DNA of 6,767 nt, from NCBI GenBank assembly GCA_937916005.1, contig CALGIA010000312.1, forward strand, positions 1-6,767. The letters run 5' to 3'. The notes below the pieces were generated by a model. That model was not told the DNA's origin. It worked only from the letters and a program-made list of their open reading frames with translations, and searched no databases. A program made the position numbers and the translations under genes. This document shows positions 1 through 5,912 of this stretch, piece after piece. The stretch comes from an uncultured Rhodospirillaceae bacterium. Lineage in GTDB: Bacteria > Pseudomonadota > Alphaproteobacteria > MPNO01. The stretch's first letter is position 1. Each line of letters opens with the position of its first letter.

Positions 1-1741
1 CCACCGAACGGCCATGTTTCACATAGCCCAGCTTTTGATAGGTGCTGATAAAGGCCCGTTCCCGCCCGGGTTCGAGATTATGCATATCATAGCCGAAGAA
101 CCCGCTTTGATATTCCATGCCCAGCCAGCCCATCAGGGTCGGGCCGATATCGATCTGGCTCATCAGGCGGGTCATTTTGGCCGGTTCGATCATCCCCGGC
201 GCGTACCAGACCATGGGAATATGATATCGGGACGGCGGCAAATTGGTCTTGCCGGCCGCCGAGTGCGTATGATCGGAAACAAAAATAAACAGCGTGTTCT
301 TGAACCAGGGCTTCTTGGAGCTGCGCTTCACGAAATCGCCGATCGCCCAGTCCGTGTATTTCACAACACTTTCCCTGCGCTTTTGCGGCATATCAATGCG
401 GCCTTCCGGAAACGTGTAGGGACGGTGGTTGGATGTGGTCATGATATGAGCGAAGAAACGGTTTCCCTTGACATGTTCCCGATCGATATTGGCCAGCGCC
501 AGGGAATATAAATCTTCGTCCGCAACACCCCAGACCGTTTCCTGATGAATTGGCAATCCTTCCGCTTCAATATCCGATCGATCGACCACCTTATAATGAT
601 TGGAGCGGAAATAAGCGTTCATGTTATCGAACATCCCATACCCGCCATAAATCCAGTAAGGCGTCCAGCCTTTGGCTTTCAGCTCTCCGCCGATGGTAAT
701 CAGATCCCCGCTATCGGGACGTCTAACGATGCTCTGGCCGGGGGTGGGTGGCGTACCGACAGACATGGCTTCCAGCCCGCGAACCGTGCGGGTGCCCGTG
801 GCATATAGATTGGTGAAAAACAGCCCCTGGTCGGCCAGCTTTTCCAGTTCGGGCGTCAAGTCTTCCTTATTACCAAATACGCTCATGAAACTGGCAGACA
901 GACTTTCGATGGACACGAAAACGATATTCACCTTGCGGAGAGGATGGCGCGCCCGAACCAGGCGATCGATACCATCCTTGCCGGTGAATTCCGTATTGGT
1001 CTGCTTGACCAGCGCCCGGATTTCCTTATTGAGGCTGGCGGTCTCCAGCTTCGGATAATACCGGTCATAATCCAATTCATTGTGGCGATAGGCATGGAAG
1101 AGCGCAAAGAGCCCGTTGGTGGAAAGCTGCTGAACAAACAAATTGGGATTGATTTTCGCCAGATTTTGACTGGTAAGCGCGAGACCGACGGTGGCGATCA
1201 CCCCGACAACGACAGCCCTGCCGCCCCGAAATTTCCAGCCCGACCGTTCGGATATTTCACCGCGGGGCCAGCTGAACCAAGCGGCCCCAAAACAAAATAC
1301 GGACACCCCAATCACCCACATGACGACCGGATAGCTCTGCCAGATGTTTCGGATAACTTCGTGGGTATAGACAAGATAATCGACGGCAATGAAGTCGAAC
1401 CGGTTGCTGAATTCCGTCCAGAAGGTGAATTCGGAAACCGCAATCACCACGAAAAATGTCAGATACGCAACGCCCCACAAGGCAGCCCATCGCGCTTCCC
1501 ATAGGCCCCAGATATTGTGAGACGTGACGAATTTAGGGACAATGGTGTCATACAATGCCCAGGGCACGAGAAAACAAGGCAAGACCACCAGATCAAATAT
1601 CAGGCCAACCCCCAAGAAGCTGGCCCATTCCGCCAGGGAGAAATTTTCGCCGCTATATATCGCGAGGCCGATCCGGGTAAAAATCGAGACAAGCAGGAAA
1701 CTCGCCCCAACCCAAATCAATCTTCTGCTTCCGCGTTCCAT
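1..1741 (-). CDS. LTA synthase/OpgB-like membrane sulfatase-fold transferase (3' end missing)
   Basis: The 580 codons in view start at ATG 1741 and run off the left edge without a stop. The N-terminal part has about five hydrophobic segments (roughly residues 8-29, 41-64, 86-106, 136-156, 174-190). A periplasmic alkaline-phosphatase-fold domain begins near residue 271. Family motifs are clear: NIVFVSIESLSASFM (metal-ligand Glu279), TGTRTVRGLEA (315-325, with Thr319 the likely nucleophile by comparison with LtaS), TTSNHRPYTFP (435-445) and VSDHTH (metal ligands Asp490 and His491). In this family (LtaS, OpgB/MdoB) a phosphoglycerol or similar head group is moved from a phospholipid to a polymer or glycan, releasing diacylglycerol. 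The acceptor cannot be told from sequence. Family members are commonly about 600-700 residues, so only the C-terminal tail seems lost. AAAGG (1754-1758) lies 12 bases before the ATG. A stop codon at 1757-1759 rules out a long upstream extension; GTG at 1750 is a less likely start. dgkA lies just upstream. Confidence 0.93.
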   Translation of the reverse strand, partial: MERGSRRLIWVGASFLLVSIFTRIGLAIYSGENFSLAEWASFLGVGLIFDLVVLPCFLVPWALYDTIVPKFVTSHNIWGLWEARWAALWGVAYLTFFVVIAVSEFTFWTEFSNRFDFIAVDYLVYTHEVIRNIWQSYPVVMWVIGVSVFCFGAAWFSWPRGEISERSGWKFRGGRAVVVGVIATVGLALTSQNLAKINPNLFVQQLSTNGLFALFHAYRHNELDYDRYYPKLETASLNKEIRALVKQTNTEFTGKDGIDRLVRARHPLRKVNIVFVSIESLSASFMSVFGNKEDLTPELEKLADQGLFFTNLYATGTRTVRGLEAMSVGTPPTPGQSIVRRPDSGDLITIGGELKAKGWTPYWIYGGYGMFDNMNAYFRSNHYKVVDRSDIEAEGLPIHQETVWGVADEDLYSLALANIDREHVKGNRFFAHIMTTSNHRPYTFPEGRIDMPQKRRESVVKYTDWAIGDFVKRSSKKPWFKNTLFIFVSDHTHSAAGKTNLPPSRYHIPMVWYAPGMIEPAKMTRLMSQIDIGPTLMGWLGMEYQSGFFGYDMHNLEPGRERAFISTYQKLGYVKHGRSV

Positions 1742-1764
1742 ACTAATCACACGCCTTTAGCTAC

Positions 1765-1786
1765 TGGATAAAACCAGCATTATCCA
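1765..1786 (-). other. Short inverted repeat between dgkA and the sulfatase-fold gene
   Basis: A 7-bp stem (TGGATAA with TTATCCA) closes an 8-base loop in the 56-base gap between the dgkA stop and the next ATG. No run of U follows it in the minus-strand transcript, so it does not look like an intrinsic terminator. It could be an mRNA stability or processing element, or chance. Confidence 0.3.
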
Positions 1787-1797
1787 TGATCGAAAGT

Positions 1798-2133
1798 CTA
1801 AATCAGGATCAACACCCATGTGACGACAACGGCTGCCAGACTGACGAAAACTGCGGCCGACCCGACATCCTTCGCCTTCTTTGACAATGGATGGATATCG
1901 TCGCTGATCCGGTCGACCACGGCCTCCAGCCCGCTATTCAATAATTCAGCAACCAACACCAGGAACAGACAACCGACCAACAAGGCCCGTTCGCTCCCGG
2001 TCTGTCCAAGCCAAATGCCAACCGGGGCGAGAATGACGACCAGCACGACTTCCTGTCGAAAAGCGGTCTCGGACACCCAGGCTGCTTTTAGCCCCATCAG
2101 GGAATAGATGGTGGCTTTCAGAAGGCGATTCAA
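1798..2133 (-). CDS. dgkA: Diacylglycerol kinase DgkA
   Basis: This is a 111-residue prokaryotic-type integral membrane diacylglycerol kinase, which uses ATP to turn diacylglycerol into phosphatidic acid in the inner membrane. It aligns along its full length with E. coli DgkA. An N-terminal amphipathic part ends in AAWVSETAFRQE (Glu22 matches E. coli Glu28). The signature AELLNSGLEAVVDR (62-75) contains the presumed catalytic Glu63 and metal ligand Glu70, and HPLSKKAKDVGSAAV (81-95) follows. Three hydrophobic segments lie near 29-43, 48-66 and 91-110. The start is TTG at 2133; a stop codon lies two codons upstream and the first in-frame ATG is codon 13, which would cut conserved sequence, so TTG is preferred despite a weak ribosome binding site. 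Pairing with the downstream head-group transferase suggests it recycles that enzyme's diacylglycerol by-product. Confidence 0.95.
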   Translation of the reverse strand: MNRLLKATIYSLMGLKAAWVSETAFRQEVVLVVILAPVGIWLGQTGSERALLVGCLFLVLVAELLNSGLEAVVDRISDDIHPLSKKAKDVGSAAVFVSLAAVVVTWVLILI

Positions 2134-2264
2134 AATTCAAATTCTTCGGCGCAATTCTTATGTAATTCAAGAATAACGAAATGACCTTTTTGCTCAGCCT
2201 CAAATCAACGCCGACTTATCAAGATTTCGCTGTTTATTCAACGAATATTTAGCCCGAAACATCG
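2134..2264 (-). other. AT-rich gap between the dehydrogenase gene and dgkA
   Basis: These 131 bases are clearly more AT-rich than the flanking genes. On the minus strand they contain a small TATTC-GTT-GAATA hairpin (2236-2248), but no U-rich run follows it, so I do not call a terminator. Several TTGA-containing -35-like hexamers occur (for example in TTGATAAG and TTGATTTG), but none has a convincing -10 partner. The gap is large enough to hold a promoter for dgkA; read-through from the operon upstream is equally possible. Confidence 0.4.
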
Positions 2265-3032
2265 TCAGTTCATCACCAACCCGCCATCCACATAGAGAGT
2301 TTGGCCGGTCATGAAACGGCTCCAATCGGACGCGAGAAACAGCACCGGGCCGGTCACGTCCTCGGGCGTCGCTATCCGTTTCATCGGCGTACTCGCGATG
2401 AGCATGTCCTTGATTTCTTCTTTCGTGTCCCGGGTCGCATCGGTCGGATAGACGATTCCCGGCGCCACGCAATTCACGCGAATCCCAAAGGGACCCAACT
2501 CCACGGCCAGGTTGCGGCTGAAGCCGATCAACGCCGCCTTGGCGGTAGTGTAATCGTGATAGGGGATGGTCGGACGGGCAACCAGATCGCTCGCGATGTT
2601 GATGATGGCGCCCTGGGTCCGCATTTTCATGGACGGCAGCACCGCCTTGCAGAGACCATGGGTGGAAATCAGCGCACCTTCGATCTGTGTCTGATAGTCG
2701 GCCCAGTCCAGCTCCCAGAACATCTTCCGGTTTTCCGGATCAAAAACATAGGGCCGGAACGCGTTGTTGACGAGAACGTCGATCTTTCCGAATGTTTCAA
2801 GCACTCCGCCCACCAGGGACGTGATCTCGTCGCCATTGGTGACGTCGGCCTGAAATGGCGATGCCTCCCCGCCCAACTCCCGGCACTCGGCGGCAACCGC
2901 TTCGGCGGCCGCCGTATTTTGCAGATAATTGACGGCAACGGCCGCGCCCTCACCGGCGAAGGCTCTGGCGATGGCCGCCCCGATCCCCCGGCTCGCCCCC
3001 GTCACGAGAACGACTTTATCCTGAAAATCCAT
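2265..3032 (-). CDS. FabG-like short-chain dehydrogenase/reductase (SDR)
   Basis: A 255-residue classical SDR, the usual family length, is predicted to be a soluble NAD(P)H-dependent oxidoreductase. The Rossmann motif TGASRGIG is at 11-18; its Arg and the following VAVNY strand resemble NADPH-using FabG proteins. NNA is at 89-91, catalytic Ser148 lies in NIASD, and the Tyr161-x3-Lys165 pair lies in YTTAK. RVNCVAPGIV (185-194) and the C-terminal TGQTLYVDGG are typical. The Asn that completes the catalytic tetrad in FabG (in its NLSSVF segment) aligns with Ala120 here, counting back from KAVLPSM, so the enzyme is not a standard 3-oxoacyl-ACP reductase. The ATG lies 7 bases after the stop of the LuxC-family gene, indicating co-translation in one operon. 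A role reducing the aldehyde made by that enzyme is an inference from context; the automatic label FabG would probably mislead. Confidence 0.93.
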   Translation of the reverse strand: MDFQDKVVLVTGASRGIGAAIARAFAGEGAAVAVNYLQNTAAAEAVAAECRELGGEASPFQADVTNGDEITSLVGGVLETFGKIDVLVNNAFRPYVFDPENRKMFWELDWADYQTQIEGALISTHGLCKAVLPSMKMRTQGAIINIASDLVARPTIPYHDYTTAKAALIGFSRNLAVELGPFGIRVNCVAPGIVYPTDATRDTKEEIKDMLIASTPMKRIATPEDVTGPVLFLASDWSRFMTGQTLYVDGGLVMN

Positions 3033-3039
3033 GGCAGTT

Positions 3040-4491
3040 TTAATCCACGTAAGGCGCGAAGCTGTCGGAAACCGCTTCCGCCGAGTGCTCGATTTCGGTC
3101 AATGTAACCAGGTCGAGCAGATTGAACCGGCCATCATGATGCCAGCCCGCCTCGGGGGCGGTCATCTGCCCCAGCGCGCTGATGCGGGTCACGCCCACCC
3201 GGCCAAGATCATCGGCAAGGCGGTACAGTTCATCCGGCGGCGCGGCGATGCCGACGGTTTGCAGGAACGCCTTGTACGGTGCGATCCGGGATGCAACATC
3301 GGCCAGGGAATCGACGGCGACAATCTTGATGGTCCGGTTGAGCCCGCTGGGTGCGAAATCGTCATCGCCCTCCACATAAGCCACGCTCCATGCGCCTTCC
3401 GCGTCGCCCATAATTTCGTGCTCGGGCCGGGACAGAACCTTCAACTCCGCCTGATGCCGCCACGCGGCCACATCCCCGGCTTCCGCGATGGTCAGCGCAC
3501 GGCGCGGGTATTTCCGTTCGAAGCTGGCCAGTTCGTGGGCGAGATAGCGGCAGAAATCCCGTGGCGAGACCTTGCCGCCGCGCTCAACAAAGAAGACATG
3601 GGGCGAATAACAGCCCTGCTGGTCGTAGCGCACCACATCATAAGCGGCCTGGTGGGCGGCGGTTGTGGCCTTCCGGACATCCAGCGCCGCGCGGGAAATC
3701 ATCCCGAAGCTGATCTTGTGGCCATAGGCGAGATAGCGCGTTGTGACCGGCACCCGGCTGCGGATCGCCGCCAGCGACTCGTTGCCGCCATAGGCCAGAA
3801 CCAATTCGGCCTCCTTGAGAAGCGCCTTCTCCTGCACAATATCTCCGCCCTTCCACCAGACGATTGCGAAACAATCGGCAAGGCTTGGCTCGATCTCAGC
3901 CAGAATTTGCGCGAACCAGCCGGCGAAAAGAGGTTCCGCGCTGGGAACTTTTCCTATGTTGCCCGCCTTGACCAAAAGCCCTGAAATCAGGCTCCAGAGC
4001 GGCAGACCGGGCACGTTGCCGGCCCAGATATGGACCAGGATATCGGGTCCGAATGCCCTGGCGACTCCGCCCTTCGCTATGGGCTGGAAGTCGTCGAGAA
4101 TTCCCGGGTTGGGGAAGTCTTCGGCGAGAAACCTGTTGAGTTCGGGTTTGCGGAAGGTTTTCAGATAGCCGGTCAGGCCGAGGCGGATCATCTCCCCATC
4201 ATAGCCGGTGACGACCGGAAGCAGCGCCTCAGCCTTCCTGCGATAGGGATCGTCGCGGTCGAGCAGCCGGGCGATCGCTTGATCGATGATGTTAACGATG
4301 CGCGCAGTGGAAAGGGTTTTCAGATGATGGCGCCCGGCGTCGCGCACCCGCGCGGCCAGCGCCGCCATCTGCGCATCGCTCAACACCGGCACTTCGATTT
4401 CCAGCGTTTCAATCCCGCGCCCGAACCGAAGAACCCGCCATTCGACCTCGTCGGCCGCAAGCCCGGGAAGATAGCCCGCGCGTTCGGTCAT
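3040..4491 (-). CDS. LuxC-family acyl reductase (acyl-CoA/acyl-protein reductase)
   Basis: A 483-residue member of the LuxC family, close in length to bioluminescence LuxC (about 480-490). LuxC is the NADPH-dependent reductase of the fatty acid reductase complex: it takes an acyl group onto a Cys from LuxE or CoA and releases the aldehyde. Visible marks are HIWAGNVPGLPLWSLI (154-169), YGGNESL (234-240), AYGHKISFG (255-263) and QQGCYSPHVFFVE (291-303), where Cys294 matches the acylated catalytic Cys of LuxC. No signal peptide or membrane segment is seen, so it should be cytoplasmic. The ATG at 4491 has a strong GGAGGGG 11 bases upstream. It begins 19 bases after the LuxE-family stop and ends 7 bases before the SDR start. 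The substrate is not readable from sequence; there is no luciferase nearby, so long-chain aldehyde for light emission is unlikely. Confidence 0.94.
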   Translation of the reverse strand: MTERAGYLPGLAADEVEWRVLRFGRGIETLEIEVPVLSDAQMAALAARVRDAGRHHLKTLSTARIVNIIDQAIARLLDRDDPYRRKAEALLPVVTGYDGEMIRLGLTGYLKTFRKPELNRFLAEDFPNPGILDDFQPIAKGGVARAFGPDILVHIWAGNVPGLPLWSLISGLLVKAGNIGKVPSAEPLFAGWFAQILAEIEPSLADCFAIVWWKGGDIVQEKALLKEAELVLAYGGNESLAAIRSRVPVTTRYLAYGHKISFGMISRAALDVRKATTAAHQAAYDVVRYDQQGCYSPHVFFVERGGKVSPRDFCRYLAHELASFERKYPRRALTIAEAGDVAAWRHQAELKVLSRPEHEIMGDAEGAWSVAYVEGDDDFAPSGLNRTIKIVAVDSLADVASRIAPYKAFLQTVGIAAPPDELYRLADDLGRVGVTRISALGQMTAPEAGWHHDGRFNLLDLVTLTEIEHSAEAVSDSFAPYVD

Positions 4492-4502
4492 GGCGACATT
4501 AT

Positions 4503-4509
4503 CCCCTCC
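4503..4509 (-). promoter_or_regulatory. Strong Shine-Dalgarno of the LuxC-family gene
   Basis: GGAGGGG lies in the 19-base gap, 11 bases before ATG 4491. An intervening ATG at 4499 is out of frame and reaches a stop after three codons, so it is not the start. Confidence 0.7.
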
Positions 4510-4510
4510 G

Positions 4511-5590
4511 TCAAGCCTGCGCCGCTTTCAGGAATTCCTCGACCGCCATGGAACAACCCTGGGCCTCCGCCCCGTCGGCGCGGCCCAGCAGCAGGAAGCC
4601 GTCGTCGACCTCAACGCCGGCATCTTCCGTCAGAATAGTCGAGACGATGTTGAAATGGGCAAGATCGCAATGCACCAGCACGCCTGTGTCGCCGCGCGGC
4701 ACATCCAGTCCGGTCAGCGGGTTGATCACGCGGCTGCGAATCCAGTGCGGCCCGGATTTGACCGACGGACAAATTTCGTTGCCCCAATCATAAAACTGGG
4801 AGCTGAGTTCGGTCATGCCGTACATATTGATGCAGTCGCGCCGCGCCACGCCGAAGCTGGCGGAAAGCTGATTGTAGAAATCATCCGGCCCGACCTCGCG
4901 CGACTGGCCCTTGAAGCCGCCGGTGTCGAACAGGCGGCTGCCGGCCGGGAGGACGAATGATTTTCCAAGCCGCTGCATTTCGTCCATCAGATGCACGAAG
5001 CTGTAGCTCGCGCCGAGCAGGGCATAAGATTCGCCGGTCGCCTCGGCGCGCTCAAGCGCATCGAAGACAAGCGCGAAATCGATGCCGTTTTCCTGCAACA
5101 TATAATTGCTGTCCGGCGTTCCGAAATGCCGGACAGCAAGCGCCAGATAATGGGCGAGGGATGAATTGGGCATGATGTCTTCGGTCGGAAACAATATGCC
5201 CATGCGGATCGTTTCGCGTTCCCGCATGAAACGTTGCTTGAAATTTTTCGTCATGGAGGCGTCATAGACGGCCAGCGTGGGATGGTGGCTCTTGCCCCGG
5301 ATCCCGCCCATTGTGGTGCCGCTGGTCATGAAGGTCCGCTCCGCATCCTCGGGCGCGCAGCAGCTCAACGTCAAATCCTTGAAGACGTTGATGGGCACCG
5401 CCGGAATGTCGCGCCACGATTTGGTGGTGCGCGGCGTGCGGGCGCGCTGCAGGGAAAACTGGCGATAGGGCAAATTGTTTTCAAACTGATAGACGAACAG
5501 TTTCAGCGCCAGGCTGTTGAATTCATCCTCCGTCGCGCCGTCAGCCGCGATGAAGGCGAGCAGTGCGTCAATGATTTGAGTCTGTGTCAC
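4511..5590 (-). CDS. LuxE-family acyl-protein synthetase
   Basis: A 359-residue adenylate-forming enzyme of the LuxE type (about 370-380 in luminous bacteria). LuxE activates a free carboxylic acid with ATP to an acyl-AMP, moves it to its own Cys and passes it to LuxC. The ANL-like phosphate-binding motif TSGTTMGG is at 89-96, FDTGGFKG at 221-228, YGMTELSSQFYDWG at 257-270, and a C-terminal LLGRADGAEAQGCSM ends near 348. Cys346 is 13 residues from the C-terminus, the same place as the acylated Cys364 of Vibrio harveyi LuxE, so the acyl-transfer step is probably intact. The start is GTG 5590: an in-frame stop lies five codons upstream and GAGGT is 10 bases before it. The GTG overlaps the TGA of a 27-codon leader ORF (GTGA), and its ribosome binding site is inside a hairpin. 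First structural gene of the riboswitch-controlled operon; no luxD is present. Confidence 0.93.
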   Translation of the reverse strand: MTQTQIIDALLAFIAADGATEDEFNSLALKLFVYQFENNLPYRQFSLQRARTPRTTKSWRDIPAVPINVFKDLTLSCCAPEDAERTFMTSGTTMGGIRGKSHHPTLAVYDASMTKNFKQRFMRERETIRMGILFPTEDIMPNSSLAHYLALAVRHFGTPDSNYMLQENGIDFALVFDALERAEATGESYALLGASYSFVHLMDEMQRLGKSFVLPAGSRLFDTGGFKGQSREVGPDDFYNQLSASFGVARRDCINMYGMTELSSQFYDWGNEICPSVKSGPHWIRSRVINPLTGLDVPRGDTGVLVHCDLAHFNIVSTILTEDAGVEVDDGFLLLGRADGAEAQGCSMAVEEFLKAAQA

Positions 5591-5670
5591 GCGTAAGGGA
5601 CCTCATGGCAAATGAGATCCGAGCCGACGGCTGCAGGGCAGCGCCCTTGTGAGGCATGGCTGTGAAGCAT
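5587..5670 (-). CDS. 27-residue leader ORF between TPP riboswitch and the LuxE-family gene
   Basis: ATG 5670 has a good Shine-Dalgarno (AAGGA, 5 bases away) and runs 27 codons to a TGA whose first two bases are the last two of the GTG start of the LuxE-family gene (overlap GTGA, 5587-5590). The peptide starts MLHSHASQGRCPAAV and ends LICHEVPYA. It resembles nothing I know, has no hydrophobic segment, and contains two Cys and three His. The arrangement suggests that its translation, rather than its product, matters: ribosomes finishing here would open the hairpin at 5598-5620 and reinitiate at GTG 5590. Such short ORFs can arise by chance, so conservation of the frame is the key test. An alternative ATG at 5657 in another frame has no ribosome binding site. 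Confidence 0.6.
   Translation of the reverse strand: MLHSHASQGRCPAAVGSDLICHEVPYA
5598..5620 (-). promoter_or_regulatory. Hairpin sequestering the Shine-Dalgarno of the LuxE-family gene
   Basis: On the minus-strand RNA, GGATCTCAT pairs with ATGAGGTCC over nine base pairs across the loop TTGCC. The GAGGT ribosome binding site (5600-5604) is wholly inside the 3' arm. One pair is G-U in this strand but would be C-A in the other, so the structure is specific to the operon transcript. It also covers the last part of the leader ORF, so a translating ribosome would melt it. Role inferred: it makes expression of the downstream gene dependent on leader translation. Confidence 0.6.
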
Positions 5671-5675
5671 GGTTT

Positions 5676-5680
5676 TCCTT
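5676..5680 (-). promoter_or_regulatory. Shine-Dalgarno of the leader ORF, next to riboswitch helix P1
   Basis: AAGGA sits 5 bases before ATG 5670 and one base after the 3' arm of P1 (AGGGA). Ligand-stabilised P1 could hinder ribosome access, which would give translational control. I found no separate anti-Shine-Dalgarno strand in the aptamer. Confidence 0.65.
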
Positions 5681-5681
5681 T

Positions 5682-5783
5682 TCCCTACGCCGGAATGACC
5701 CGGATCAGGTTCTAAGGGTCGTCGCGTTGGCGCATTTGGCGCGCCCGTCGACATCTCAGCTTCCTAACGAAGCTCCCCAGGGA
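5682..5783 (-). promoter_or_regulatory. TPP riboswitch (THI element)
   Basis: The minus strand matches the thi-box consensus in order. P1 is TCCCT (5783-5779) with AGGGA (5686-5682). GGGGAGC then leads into P2, GCTTC (5773-5769) with GAAGC (5763-5759). The invariant CTGAGA is at 5759-5754. P3 is GTCG (5752-5749) with CGAC (5724-5721), with an extra stem GGCGC/GCGCC (5745-5741/5733-5729) and a 7-base loop. ACCTGATC (5710-5703) follows, then P4/P5 CCGG-GTCATT-CCGG (5703-5690) and GCGTAGGGA (5690-5682). All thiamine-pyrophosphate contact segments of the family are present, so it should bind TPP and lower expression when TPP is plentiful. It lies on the sense strand of the leader ORF and LuxE-family gene, with no other gene between. 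No thiamine biosynthesis or transport gene is seen in the operon. Confidence 0.93.
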
Positions 5784-5794
5784 CCGAATGAAGC

Positions 5795-5824
5795 AGATTA
5801 CGACCGCGCGCGGCGGCGCGTCAA
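5795..5824 (-). promoter_or_regulatory. Putative sigma70-type promoter of the riboswitch operon
   Basis: TTGACG (5824-5819) and TAATCT (5800-5795) are separated by 18 bases. Transcription would start near 5788, just ahead of riboswitch P1. The -35 is good, but the -10 matches only three positions, although these include the important T1, A2 and T6. Confidence 0.45.
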
Positions 5825-5843
5825 GCTCAGACGGTCTAACCGG

Positions 5844-5871
5844 TTGTTTCGCGAGGATCAGCTTGTAGGAT
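5844..5871 (+). promoter_or_regulatory. Possible weak promoter of the SGNH-family gene
   Basis: TTGTTT (5844-5849) and TAGGAT (5866-5871) have a 16-base spacer and lie about 40 bases before ATG 5913. Two ACCGGT palindromes (5839-5844 and 5874-5879) flank the hexamers. This is a weak match in the only intergenic space upstream of the gene. Confidence 0.25.
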
Positions 5872-5912
5872 CGACCGGTGGCGATTTTTTCGTCAAAAGT
5901 AGGGGTCGAAGC

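Noticed and set aside
14..1504. Several plus-strand open frames (14-511, 545-808, 944-1504)
   Set aside because: All are antisense to the continuous 580-codon sulfatase-fold gene, which carries every family motif.
1..1741. A true sulfatase that removes sulfate esters
   Set aside because: No CxPxR-type formylglycine site is present; the five membrane segments and the ESLSASFM and GTRTVRG motifs place it with LtaS/OpgB transferases.
2236..2248. Intrinsic terminator after the SDR gene
   Set aside because: The hairpin is only five AT-rich base pairs and no U run follows it on the minus strand.
2301..3107. Plus-strand 268-codon open frame
   Set aside because: It is antisense to the SDR, whose motifs are unambiguous; its own translation looks like no known family.
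3031..3984. Plus-strand 317-codon open frame
   Set aside because: It lies antisense to the clear LuxC-family gene, shows no recognisable domain, and has the composition of a shadow frame in GC-rich coding DNA.
3040..5590. A bioluminescence (lux) operon
   Set aside because: Only luxC- and luxE-like genes occur; luxA, luxB and luxD are absent, and control by TPP does not fit.
5568..5657. Alternative leader frame starting at ATG 5657 (minus strand)
   Set aside because: It has no Shine-Dalgarno and ends inside the LuxE-family gene, whereas the frame from 5670 has a strong site and ends exactly at the GTG.
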